Part shown: positions 35,020 through 43,461 of the stretch, piece by piece | Position numbering within the stretch: the first letter of the stretch is position 1 | Layout of the letters: every line of letters starts with the position of its first letter | From: Leeuwenhoekiella marinoflava DSM 3653 | GTDB taxonomy: Bacteria; Bacteroidota; Bacteroidia; Flavobacteriales; Flavobacteriaceae | Direction: 5' to 3' | Assembly (NCBI RefSeq): GCF_900129005.1 | Contig: NZ_FQUN01000006.1 | Coordinates: 124,001 to 188,000, forward strand | Length of the DNA stretch: 64,000 nt | Program-made: the position numbers and the translations under genes | The notes under the pieces: generated by a model | What the model was told of the DNA's origin: nothing | The model's input: the letters and a program-made list of their open reading frames with translations, nothing else | The model's database searches: none

Positions 35020-38000
35020 ATGATAGAAAAAACCATTAAATCAACCTGTTCTTATTGTGGTGTAGGCTGTGGTTTAATCATCAAAAAAGAAGCTAAAAAT
35101 AAGGTGATGGTTGAGGGTGATCCAGATCATCCTGTTAATAGAGGTATGTTGTGTTCTAAGGGTAGAAATTTACACTACGTAGTAAATGATACTTCAGATC
35201 GGTTGCTCTATCCACAGATGCGATGGAGTAGGTCACATCCCTTAGACCGGGTTGATTGGGATACGGCTTTAACAAGAGCTGCTCAGGTTTTTAAAAGTAT
35301 AATCAAGCAGCACGGTCCTGATAGTGTAGGTTTTTACGTTTCGGGACAATGTCTTACCGAAGAATATTACATAGCCAATAAACTGGTAAAAGGTTTTTTA
35401 GGTACCAATAATATTGATACCAATTCTAGGCTGTGCATGAGTAGCGCTGTGGTAGGATATAAGAAAACCTTCGGTGAAGATTCTGTTCCCATCGCTTACG
35501 CAGATATAGAATTAGCAGATTGTTTTTTGATTACCGGCGCCAATCCGGCGTATTGCCATCCTATTTTATTCCGCAGATTAGAACAACATAAAGAGAATAA
35601 TCCTGATGTACAAATCATTGCTGTAGATCCACGCCGAACCGACACTGCTGCTTTTGCAGATTTACATTTGCAATTGATACCGGGTACCGATATTATTCTT
35701 TATAACGCCATAGGTAGACGATTACTTGAGCAAGGCTTAGTAGATAAGGATTTTATAGACAATCATACTGAAGGTTTTGGTTATTACAAAGAGCAAGTAA
35801 AAAAGCTTTCTTTGAAAGAAGCCGCAAAACTGTGTGGTGTTCCTTTGGCTGATATAAAAAAAGCAGCAGACATTATCGGTGTTTCTAAAGGGTTCATCAG
35901 TATGTGGGCTATGGGTTTGAATCAGAGTGTGGTAGGGACTAATAAGAATTTTGCATTACTCAATTTATCGTTGATCACAGGCCAGGTAGGTAAACCGGGT
36001 TCTGGTCCTTTTTCGCTTACGGGACAGCCCAATGCAATGGGTGGTCGCGAAGTAGGAGGGATGGCTAATTTATTAGCAGTTCATAAAGATCTGATGAATC
36101 CAGATCATAGAAGGGAAGTTGCTCAGTTTTGGGGTGTGAATGAAATTTCAGGTAAACCGGGATATACGGCTACTGAAATGTTTGAGGCCTTAGATAGCGG
36201 TAAGTTAAAAGCGGTATGGATTATTTGTACAAATCCGGCGGTAAGTTTACCCGATGTACGCCGTGTGGAGAAGGCTTTAAAAAATGCCAAGTTTGTTGTG
36301 GTTCAGGATATTTCTAACAAATCTGATACGTTAGATTTTGCAGATTTGGTACTTCCGGCCGCAGGATGGTTAGAGAAAGAAGGAACGATGACCAATTCTG
36401 AACGTAGAATTTCACATCTGCCTCAAGTTGTAGATGCTCCCGGTGAAGCCCGTCCTGATGTAGAAATCTTATGTGATTTTGCTCAGAAAATGGGCTTTCG
36501 TGGATTTAAATATTTCAATGCGGAAGAGATTTATCAGGAGTACTGTGCGATGACAAAAGGTACTAATATTGACATTTCATTTTTAAATTATGACCGCTTA
36601 AAAACAGAAGGAACTTTTCAATGGCCTGTAAACGAATACAGACATACCGGTACACCCAGACTTTTTGAAGATAAAAAATTCTATACTCCATCACAAAAGG
36701 CAATTTTCAATATCCCATCAACTATAACCAACAGGTCTATTCAACCAGACACAAATTACCCGTTTATACTAACTACAGGGCGCGTTAGAGATCAATGGCA
36801 TACGATGACAAAAACGGGTAAGGTTTCCCGTTTAAAAACCCATTATCCTACTCCGGTTGTTGAGATAAACCCTGCTGATGCTTTCGCTCTTAAAATAAGA
36901 GAAGGGGATGTTTGTGAGATCACGAGTGAGAATGGAAATGTTAGGGTAAAAGCAAATCTTACTGATAATGTGAGAAAAGGGGTGATTTTTTTGCCTATGC
37001 ATTGGGGTAAAAAATTAGATAGTGATCTCAATCGCTCCAATAACCTGACTCAAAATATGGTTGATCCGCAGAGCAAAGAGCCTGATTTTAAGTTTACCGC
37101 TGTTCACATTGAAAAATACCGGAAAAGACGTGAAAAAATAGTGGTAATAGGTTCTGGTGCAGCTGCATTTCGGTTTATGGAGAATTACCGCGAGTTGAAT
37201 ACTGTAGATCAAATCACCGTTTTTTCTAAGGAAGAGCATGCGTTTTACAACCGGGTTTTATTACCGGAATATATTACCGAAGAATTAACCTGGGAGCAGT
37301 TGCTGAAGATGAAAGCAAATCAGTTGAAAACTTTAGATTTTAAACTTTATCAGCAAAATCCAATCATTGAAATAGAGAAAAAATCAAGAACTATCAAAGA
37401 CAGTCGCGGTATCTACCACACTTATGATAAACTGATAATTGCAACGGGTAGCCGGGCTTTTGTTCCTACTGATATGCGATTGGATTTAAGCGGAAGGTTT
37501 ACAATGCGTGATAAACAAGATGCAGACCGTTTTAAAACCTATCTTGATAATACCAAAATTCCGGTTAATGAGCAACGCGTGATTATAGTGGGTGGCGGAC
37601 TTTTAGGCTTAGAACTTGCTGCTTCGTTGAGGCACAAAAATGTGAATATAACCATTATTCAGCGGTCGTCTTATTTGATGGAAAGACAGCTGGACACCGT
37701 ATCCAGTCGTATGCTGTCAACCAATGTGCAGGAGCGGGGTATTCAAATTTATTTTGATAATGAAGTAAGTACGGTATTTGATAGTGAAGAACCGCATACG
37801 CTAGAAGTAACACTTAAAAGTGGTAAAGTTTTAGAAGCTAATGCCATTGTTTATGCAATAGGAACGCGACCTAATATTGAAATTGCGCGACTGGCCGGCC
37901 TTCAAATGGGTAAAGGCGTACGGGTTAATGAGTTTTTACAGACTTCTGACAGCAATATTTTCGCTTTGGGAGAAATAGCAGAATTCCAAAATCAAACCTT

Positions 38001-38541
38001 TGGGATCACAGCTGCAGCTGAAGAGCAAGCTAATATTCTAGCTAATTATATCACAGGAGACATAAGTATGAGCTATGAGGGATCAACACTGATGAATATC
38101 TTAAAATTTGAAGATCTTGATTTGTGCAGCATCGGTACCATCAATATTCCTAAAAATGATCCTGCTTATGAAGAGGTGATTTTTATGGATGTCGCTAAGC
38201 GTTATTATAAGAAATGTATCATTAAAGATGATTTGCTTATAGGTGCAGTTTTGATGGGAGATAAGCAAGAGTTTGCAGAATTCAAAAACCTGATAGATAG
38301 TAAAATTGAATTGGCTGACAAACGCGATCAACTTCTTAGAGGTTCAGCCAAACAAGCTCCTGTTAAAGGTAAACTCATTTGCTCGTGTAGTCAGGTAGGT
38401 TCTGGTAATATTGAAGAAGCAATAGCTTCCGGTTGTACAGATTTTACAGCTTTATGCAATCAAACCGGAGCAGGTTTGGGATGCGGTAGTTGCAAAACTG
38501 AAGTCCGTGAGATTTTAACCGAAGTAAGCGCAGCTGTATGA
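35020..38541 (+). CDS. nasA: assimilatory nitrate reductase fused to NAD(P)H reductase and [2Fe-2S] domain
   Basis: This 1173-residue enzyme reduces nitrate to nitrite. The N-terminus binds [4Fe-4S] through Cys 10, 13, 17 and 45 (CSYCGVGC, MLCSKG). The Mo-bisMGD domain follows, with the probable Mo ligand Cys 139 (SRLCMSSAV), and the dinucleotide-binding domain covers about 570-700 (TGRVRDQWHTMTKTGKVSRL). From about residue 705 a NirB-like FAD/NAD(P) reductase begins (IVVIGSGAAAFRF, ATGSRAF, IIVGGGLLGLELAAS). A BFD-like [2Fe-2S] domain with Cys motifs (CSCSQVGSG, GLGCGSCKTEV) closes it at about 1120-1165. NasC and NasB/NasA functions are thus in one chain. The rubredoxin gene overlaps by 4 bp (ATGA), implying translational coupling. 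The gene symbol is by function. Confidence 0.93.
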   Translation: MIEKTIKSTCSYCGVGCGLIIKKEAKNKVMVEGDPDHPVNRGMLCSKGRNLHYVVNDTSDRLLYPQMRWSRSHPLDRVDWDTALTRAAQVFKSIIKQHGPDSVGFYVSGQCLTEEYYIANKLVKGFLGTNNIDTNSRLCMSSAVVGYKKTFGEDSVPIAYADIELADCFLITGANPAYCHPILFRRLEQHKENNPDVQIIAVDPRRTDTAAFADLHLQLIPGTDIILYNAIGRRLLEQGLVDKDFIDNHTEGFGYYKEQVKKLSLKEAAKLCGVPLADIKKAADIIGVSKGFISMWAMGLNQSVVGTNKNFALLNLSLITGQVGKPGSGPFSLTGQPNAMGGREVGGMANLLAVHKDLMNPDHRREVAQFWGVNEISGKPGYTATEMFEALDSGKLKAVWIICTNPAVSLPDVRRVEKALKNAKFVVVQDISNKSDTLDFADLVLPAAGWLEKEGTMTNSERRISHLPQVVDAPGEARPDVEILCDFAQKMGFRGFKYFNAEEIYQEYCAMTKGTNIDISFLNYDRLKTEGTFQWPVNEYRHTGTPRLFEDKKFYTPSQKAIFNIPSTITNRSIQPDTNYPFILTTGRVRDQWHTMTKTGKVSRLKTHYPTPVVEINPADAFALKIREGDVCEITSENGNVRVKANLTDNVRKGVIFLPMHWGKKLDSDLNRSNNLTQNMVDPQSKEPDFKFTAVHIEKYRKRREKIVVIGSGAAAFRFMENYRELNTVDQITVFSKEEHAFYNRVLLPEYITEELTWEQLLKMKANQLKTLDFKLYQQNPIIEIEKKSRTIKDSRGIYHTYDKLIIATGSRAFVPTDMRLDLSGRFTMRDKQDADRFKTYLDNTKIPVNEQRVIIVGGGLLGLELAASLRHKNVNITIIQRSSYLMERQLDTVSSRMLSTNVQERGIQIYFDNEVSTVFDSEEPHTLEVTLKSGKVLEANAIVYAIGTRPNIEIARLAGLQMGKGVRVNEFLQTSDSNIFALGEIAEFQNQTFGITAAAEEQANILANYITGDISMSYEGSTLMNILKFEDLDLCSIGTINIPKNDPAYEEVIFMDVAKRYYKKCIIKDDLLIGAVLMGDKQEFAEFKNLIDSKIELADKRDQLLRGSAKQAPVKGKLICSCSQVGSGNIEEAIASGCTDFTALCNQTGAGLGCGSCKTEVREILTEVSAAV

Positions 38542-39977
38542 TACAAGATTATTCAAGAGTAATTGTAAAAGGCGGAGTGCTTTCGCCGGGCGAACTAAAA
38601 TCTATTTTAGAAGTAGCTGAAGGTTTAGATCTTAAAACTGTTGCTTTTGGCTCCAGACAAGATATCCTGTTTTTAACTGAGTCTAAAGAAGATTTAAAAA
38701 CAGATAAACTAGAACTTGTTACTTCAGAAATGAAAGGCGTAGAGAACATTGTTTCCTCATATGTTGCCAGTGACTTATTCAACAGTACTCCTTGGCTTAC
38801 GGCAGACCGCTACTTATATATATTAGAGCAATTTCAGAGTACACCGAAGCTAAAGATCAACATAACAGACCCCAAACAACGTTTAGTACCATTATTTACA
38901 GGGCATCTCAATTTTATTGCTTCAGAATTTGAAGATTACTGGTACCTCTATTTGAGAATGCCAAATTGGGAACAAACACAAATGTACCCCGTATTGATTT
39001 ACAGTTGGGATCTGGCTCGTATCGCCACAATTATAGAAAAATTAGTACGAGAAGAGCCTGATACGGTGACAATGGTTTTTGATCTTGTCATTGATGCAAT
39101 AGATTTAAACAGCCGTACAGTTTCAAATCCACTCGAGGTTGATTTTTATCCGTTTCCCTATTATGAAGGAATGAATCGTATGCGATCGGGCAAGTATTGG
39201 TTGGGCTTGTATTGGCGAAATAATCAATATGACGTTCAGTTTTTAAAAGCGCTTTGTGATTTATGTGCAAGTTCAAGGATTGGGAAACTATCATTAACCC
39301 CCTTTAAATCATTTATCGTAAAAGGAATTCCGGCAGAAGATAAACTAATTTGGGAAAAATTCTTGGGCTTATCTGGTATCAACGTAAGACACAGTATGCT
39401 TGAGTTGAATTGGCATTTACCGGTAGCAAACACATTGGCGCTTCAACTTAAAGAGTATCTGGTGGGGGAGTTTAATAAAAATGATATTAGTACGTATGGT
39501 TTAACTTTTGGGATCACAGATTATAAAAGCAGCACCTATTATTTCACTTCCATAGTAATAGAAAAGAATAAACATGGAGAGCTTCCTGAACCTTTTAAAA
39601 ACAGAGATACATTTAATATCCTCTACGCACGTAATTTTGACCCAAATACGTGCGATTATATTGTTCACGTTCAGGATGTAGATCAGGTAGAATTACCTGA
39701 TTTATTGATGGAATTAAGCCGCATGTATTTTGAAAATTTAGGCAAAAATAAAAAGCCAGAAGTGAATTCTTCTATTGAAAAAAAACAAATGAGATTTGAT
39801 GTTTATCAATGCGAATCATGTCAAACTATTTATGATTACAGATTTGGAGATATCACACAAAATATAAAACCTGGCGTATACTTTGAAAACTTACCGGATG
39901 ATTACACCTGTTCGTTGTGTGAAGGACCTAAAGAAGCGTATAAAAAGATTACAGTTATTGATGCCCTAAAATCATAA
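38538..39977 (+). CDS. rubredoxin-domain protein with degenerate nitrite/sulfite reductase-like body
   Basis: This 479-residue protein ends in a rubredoxin (about 421-472) with Cys 425, 428, 458 and 461 (YQCESCQTIYDYRFGD, DDYTCSLCEGPK). The front resembles the ferredoxin-like half-domains of siroheme nitrite/sulfite reductases. One copy is at residues 8-55 (KGGVLSPGELKSILEVAEGL) and a second at about 230-290 (LKALCDLCASSRIGKLSLTP, FIVKGIPAEDKLIWEKFL). No siroheme/[4Fe-4S] cysteine set is present, so it is probably not a reductase itself. Coupling to the nitrate reductase (4-bp overlap) suggests an electron carrier or scaffold for it. The homology of the front part is judged by eye. Confidence 0.82.
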   Translation: MIQDYSRVIVKGGVLSPGELKSILEVAEGLDLKTVAFGSRQDILFLTESKEDLKTDKLELVTSEMKGVENIVSSYVASDLFNSTPWLTADRYLYILEQFQSTPKLKINITDPKQRLVPLFTGHLNFIASEFEDYWYLYLRMPNWEQTQMYPVLIYSWDLARIATIIEKLVREEPDTVTMVFDLVIDAIDLNSRTVSNPLEVDFYPFPYYEGMNRMRSGKYWLGLYWRNNQYDVQFLKALCDLCASSRIGKLSLTPFKSFIVKGIPAEDKLIWEKFLGLSGINVRHSMLELNWHLPVANTLALQLKEYLVGEFNKNDISTYGLTFGITDYKSSTYYFTSIVIEKNKHGELPEPFKNRDTFNILYARNFDPNTCDYIVHVQDVDQVELPDLLMELSRMYFENLGKNKKPEVNSSIEKKQMRFDVYQCESCQTIYDYRFGDITQNIKPGVYFENLPDDYTCSLCEGPKEAYKKITVIDALKS

Positions 39978-40007
39978 TTAAAATATGAGTTTAGGGCATC
40001 AATAACT
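39953..40007. terminator. long bidirectional terminator hairpin between rubredoxin gene and cobA
   Basis: An 18-bp perfect stem (39953-39970 with 39990-40007) is extended inside by TCAT/ATGA after one mismatch. The left arm lies within the last codons of the rubredoxin gene. T-rich tracts follow on the minus strand and, more weakly, on the plus strand. The convergent cobA stop is 40 bp away, so it can serve both genes. Confidence 0.85.
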
Positions 40008-40047
40008 TTACAAATTTTAGTTATCTACGATCTCAATAGAGATTGAG

Positions 40048-40806
40048 TTAAACGCTGGCGATAGTTTGCGCAATAACTTCCTGCATTTGCTTACGATTAT
40101 TTACCACCTCACCTAAAACAATTATTGCCGGATTCCCTAGATTTTGCTCTTTATAGATTTGCGAAATATTAGCAACAGTACCTATGCCTATTTTCTCAGA
40201 ATCTTTAGTTCCGTTTTGAATAATTGCAACCGGTAGTTCATTTTTATGTTCTGCTTTATAAATCGCTAAGATTTCATCAAGCTTGCTGGTTCCCATCAAT
40301 AGCACCACAGTAGCATTACTTTTTGCAGCAAGTTTGACATCGTTAGATAGTTTATGGGCTTTAGTTGTGCCGGTAATCACCCAGAAACTTTCTGAAACGC
40401 CACGCTTTGTAAGTGGAATTTGCTGTAGCGCAGGTACTGCCATACAAGAAGAAATACCCGGTATCATTTCAGAGGGAATTCCATTTCTTTCTGCGTATTC
40501 CATTTCTTCAGAACCTCTTCCAAATATAAAAGGGTCACCTCCTTTTAAGCGTATAACAGTTCCTTTAGTTTGCGCACGTTGTACGATAAGCTCGTTTATT
40601 TGTTCTTGCTGATACACATAACAACCTTTCCGTTTTCCTACAAAAATCAACTCTGCTTCGGTAGATACGTGCTTCAATAACTCAATATTAACCAAAGCAT
40701 CGTATAACACTACAGCAGCGGTATTTAATGCTTTTACAGCTTTAAGTGTAATTAATTCCGGATCTCCGGGACCTGCACCAATAAGAATAAGTTTTGAATC
40801 TATCAT
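40048..40806 (-). CDS. cobA: uroporphyrinogen-III C-methyltransferase
   Basis: This 252-residue SAM-dependent enzyme methylates uroporphyrinogen III twice to precorrin-2, the precursor of the siroheme that NirB needs. Signatures are LIGAGPGDPELITLKAVKAL, VLYDALVN, VGKRKGCYVYQQEQIN, VIRLKGGDPFIFGRGSEEME, PGISSCMAVPALQQIPLTKR and VLLMGTSKLDEI. It is the single-domain form, without the CysG dehydrogenase/ferrochelatase part, so those steps must be encoded elsewhere. It is divergent from the porin gene and shares its palindrome-rich upstream region. Confidence 0.95.
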   Translation of the reverse strand: MIDSKLILIGAGPGDPELITLKAVKALNTAAVVLYDALVNIELLKHVSTEAELIFVGKRKGCYVYQQEQINELIVQRAQTKGTVIRLKGGDPFIFGRGSEEMEYAERNGIPSEMIPGISSCMAVPALQQIPLTKRGVSESFWVITGTTKAHKLSNDVKLAAKSNATVVLLMGTSKLDEILAIYKAEHKNELPVAIIQNGTKDSEKIGIGTVANISQIYKEQNLGNPAIIVLGEVVNNRKQMQEVIAQTIASV

Positions 40807-40953
40807 ACTTCACACTGTTTAGTAATTAATTTTTTCAGATTAAAACTTGATGAATCAGTAGAGTACGATTCTCAAGTTCAAATTTTCCTGCATATATACT
40901 CAAGCATACGTGACTCTATTCTTGAATACTGTGTTATAAAAATAGAAATTTCT

Positions 40954-40977
40954 ACGTATAAATACGTTTATATACGT
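40954..40977. promoter_or_regulatory. two overlapping nitrate-gene palindromes between cobA and the porin gene
   Basis: ACGTATAAATACGT (40954-40967) fits ANGTATnnATACNT. A second, slightly degenerate copy, ACGTTTATATACGT, starts 10 bp later (40964-40977), one helical turn away. They could serve either divergent gene. Confidence 0.55.
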
Positions 40978-41023
40978 ATTTATTTTATTTATAATTAAGT
41001 AATGTGTAATAATTTATATAAAA

Positions 41024-41065
41024 CAAACAATATAATTAAGTATTAGTACTTAATTATATTGTTTG
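41024..41065. repeat. 42-bp inverted repeat with perfect 19-bp arms
   Basis: CAAACAATATAATTAAGTA (41024-41042) is the exact reverse complement of 41047-41065, with TTAG between. Its centre, AAGTATTAGTACTT (41038-41051), is a copy of the nitrate-gene palindrome. It lies just upstream of the -7 box at 41069. Confidence 0.75.
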
Positions 41066-41068
41066 AAA

Positions 41069-41076
41069 TATATTTG
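41069..41076 (+). promoter_or_regulatory. -7 promoter box (TAnnTTTG) for the porin gene
   Basis: TATATTTG, the same octamer as at nirB, lies 28 bases before the ATG at 41105. The 42-bp inverted repeat ends 3 bases upstream, so a protein bound there would cover the -33 region. Confidence 0.55.
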
Positions 41077-41104
41077 AATTGTCAACTTTCACTTATTATC
41101 CATT

Positions 41105-42376
41105 ATGAAAAAAATCACATTACTTTTTAGTCTCTTGATCTTTAGCGTTTTTAATAGCATTGCTCAAGAATTTAGTTTGGATGCAGATTTGCGCCAGCGC
41201 TTTGAATACCGTCACGGCTTTATAACCCTGTTTCCTGATGCTGCTGATCCTGCAGCTTTTGTAAGACAGCGTGCACGGTTAAACTTTAAATACAATTCAG
41301 AAAAACTCAACGTCTTTATAGCTATTCAAGATGTAAGTACTTGGGGAGATACACGCCAGATCTTTCCTACTGATGGCAATGATTCATTTATGCTTTTTCA
41401 GGCTTGGGCAGAATTGGACTTAGATGAAAACTGGTCAACAAAATTAGGAAGACAGATTATAGCATATGACGATCAGCGCATCTTTGGTGGTTTAGATTGG
41501 GCTATGCAAGGGCGTTTTCATGATGCGGCGCTCTTAAAGTATAAAAAGGCAGATGTGCAATTTGATCTTGGTTTTGCTTTTAGTCAGCAAGGTGAATCTG
41601 TTTTAGGAACTACGTATAATGTTCTGGGTTTTTTTACCTATAAAGCAATGCAATACGGATATTTTAAGAAGAATTGGGAAAAATCTTCTTTAAGTTTATT
41701 AGCCTTGAATACCGGTTTTCAAAGATTTGATAACAGTACATCCGCAGTCGCAGATGGTGTTTATTATACCCAAACAATAGGATCTTATTTTACATTTCCT
41801 CTAGGAGCTGTAAATATTTCCGGAAGTGCTTATTATCAATTTGGTGATGCCTATCCTGTAGACGAAAGTTTATCAGCTTATCAGGTTGCACTTAATGCTA
41901 CTTATAAAGCCGGAAGTACGCTTCTTGGGGTAGGTGCCGAATTGTTAAGCGGTTCTGATCAGGGAAGTACAGATCATAAATCGTTTTTTCCCTTATATGG
42001 TACCAATCACAAATTCAACGGTTTTATGGATTATTTTTATGTGGGTAATCACGCCAACAACGTAGGTTTAAATGACTTTCATGCTAAAGCGATTTTTAAA
42101 ATCGGTAAGACTTCATCCTTATTAGTAGAAGGTCATTATTTTGCTTCAAATGGGGAATTAGCAGGCGATGCTAATAACTATTTAGGTACCGAACTGGATC
42201 TGGTTTATACGCAACCTTTGATTAAAAATGTAAAACTACAGTTAGGCTATTCTCATATGTTTGCTTCAAAAAATATGCCTTTAATAAAAGGTGGCACTAC
42301 ATCAGATAATACAAACAACTGGGGATGGGCGATGCTTGTTATCAACCCGAATCTTTTTAAACACAGCTTTAAGTAA
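41105..42376 (+). CDS. alginate-export-like outer-membrane porin, probable nitrate porin
   Basis: This 423-residue beta-barrel protein has a signal peptide (residues 1-20, FNSIAQ). The family pattern is clear: DADLRQRFEYRHG, FVRQRARLNFKYN, QDVSTWGDTRQIFPTDGNDS, WSTKLGRQIIAYDDQRIFGG, DWAMQGRFHDAALLKYK. These belong to the Alginate_exp family of outer-membrane channels. Its place beside cobA and the nitrate genes, and the shared palindromes, point to passage of nitrate or nitrite rather than alginate (inference). A terminator follows at 42421. Confidence 0.85.
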   Translation: MKKITLLFSLLIFSVFNSIAQEFSLDADLRQRFEYRHGFITLFPDAADPAAFVRQRARLNFKYNSEKLNVFIAIQDVSTWGDTRQIFPTDGNDSFMLFQAWAELDLDENWSTKLGRQIIAYDDQRIFGGLDWAMQGRFHDAALLKYKKADVQFDLGFAFSQQGESVLGTTYNVLGFFTYKAMQYGYFKKNWEKSSLSLLALNTGFQRFDNSTSAVADGVYYTQTIGSYFTFPLGAVNISGSAYYQFGDAYPVDESLSAYQVALNATYKAGSTLLGVGAELLSGSDQGSTDHKSFFPLYGTNHKFNGFMDYFYVGNHANNVGLNDFHAKAIFKIGKTSSLLVEGHYFASNGELAGDANNYLGTELDLVYTQPLIKNVKLQLGYSHMFASKNMPLIKGGTTSDNTNNWGWAMLVINPNLFKHSFK

Positions 42377-42420
42377 AATATAGAATATTCGGACTTAACC
42401 TCGTTGTCCCAAGTTTAGTT

Positions 42421-42454
42421 AGCCTTTGTAATCTCATATTGCAAAGGCTTTTAT
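42421..42454 (+). terminator. intrinsic terminator after the porin gene
   Basis: AGCCTTTG (42421-42428) pairs with CAAAGGCT (42442-42449), with further A:T pairs inside, followed by TTTTATT. The convergent moaA gene ends immediately after it. Confidence 0.82.
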
Positions 42455-43461
42455 TATCCGCCAATCGCGATCATACTGCGGTTATTGTTGTGCAGATCAG
42501 GGTTGGTCAATTGATCAAAGTCAGTCATCCCGGCACGTACAGCTTTCTTTTTATTGAGCGCCAGATCGATGAGATTTTCTAGTTTTTTGCCTTCGCGAAA
42601 AGCTTTCAGGAGATTTGTTTCTTCATTAGAAAAGAGGCAATTTTTCAGTTTTCCATCAGCGGTAAGTCTGATCCGGTTGCAACTGTCACAAAACGGATTG
42701 GTTACCGAACTAATGATTCCAAAACTTCCCTGAAATCCTTCAATCTTAAAATTACGCGCTGTAAAATGTTGCTCATTTGCGAGTGGTTTCAAGGCTTCAA
42801 CGCCAAAATAGTCAGTCACCTGATTTAAAATTTCAGCTTGACTAACCAATTTACCTTTGTTCCATTCGTTTCCGTCAAAAGGCATAAATTCTATAAAGCG
42901 CACGTTAATGTCCCGATCTTTAGTAAGCTTGATAAAATCTACAATCTCATCCTCATTAAAATCTTTCATCAACACCGCATTGATCTTTACGTTAAAACCT
43001 TCGGTTATGAGTTGGTTAATATTTTCAAAAGCCTTTTTATATTGATCTCTTCGGGTAATAAATTTGAATTTTTCAGCATTCAAACTATCCAGACTTACAT
43101 TGATATCATTTAAACCATAACGTTTAAAATCATCAATATAACGATGCGTCAACAACGCATTTGTGGTAATAGATAGTTGTATGGGCAGTTTTGATAAGCG
43201 TTTCAGAATATCACTAAAATCTTTACGAACGAGTGGTTCACCGCCCGTTAGCCGTATTTTATCAACCCCATTTGCAACAAATACTTTTGCAAACGATTCT
43301 ATCTCATTTGCAGTCATCAAATTTGCCCGCGGACTCAAAGGTATTCCGTCGTGCGGCATACAATAAGTGCAACGCAAATTGCACTTTTCGCTGAGCGAAA
43401 TGCGCAAATAGTTATGTATTCTGCCGTGTGTATCTGTTAATATTGGAGTTACGTTATTCAT
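42454..43461 (-). CDS. moaA: GTP 3',8-cyclase MoaA
   Basis: This 335-residue radical-SAM enzyme performs the first step of molybdenum-cofactor synthesis from GTP together with MoaC. The N-terminal [4Fe-4S] motif is CNLRCTYCMPHDGIPLSP. The radical-SAM core shows DKIRLTGGEPLVRKDF and NVSLDSLNAEKF, and the C-terminal cluster motif reads NPFCDSCNRIRLTADGKLKN followed by CLFSNEE. The chain ends in the functional Gly-Gly. It is the last gene of the Moco cluster and overlaps moaCB by 8 bp. Confidence 0.97.
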   Translation of the reverse strand: MNNVTPILTDTHGRIHNYLRISLSEKCNLRCTYCMPHDGIPLSPRANLMTANEIESFAKVFVANGVDKIRLTGGEPLVRKDFSDILKRLSKLPIQLSITTNALLTHRYIDDFKRYGLNDINVSLDSLNAEKFKFITRRDQYKKAFENINQLITEGFNVKINAVLMKDFNEDEIVDFIKLTKDRDINVRFIEFMPFDGNEWNKGKLVSQAEILNQVTDYFGVEALKPLANEQHFTARNFKIEGFQGSFGIISSVTNPFCDSCNRIRLTADGKLKNCLFSNEETNLLKAFREGKKLENLIDLALNKKKAVRAGMTDFDQLTNPDLHNNNRSMIAIGG

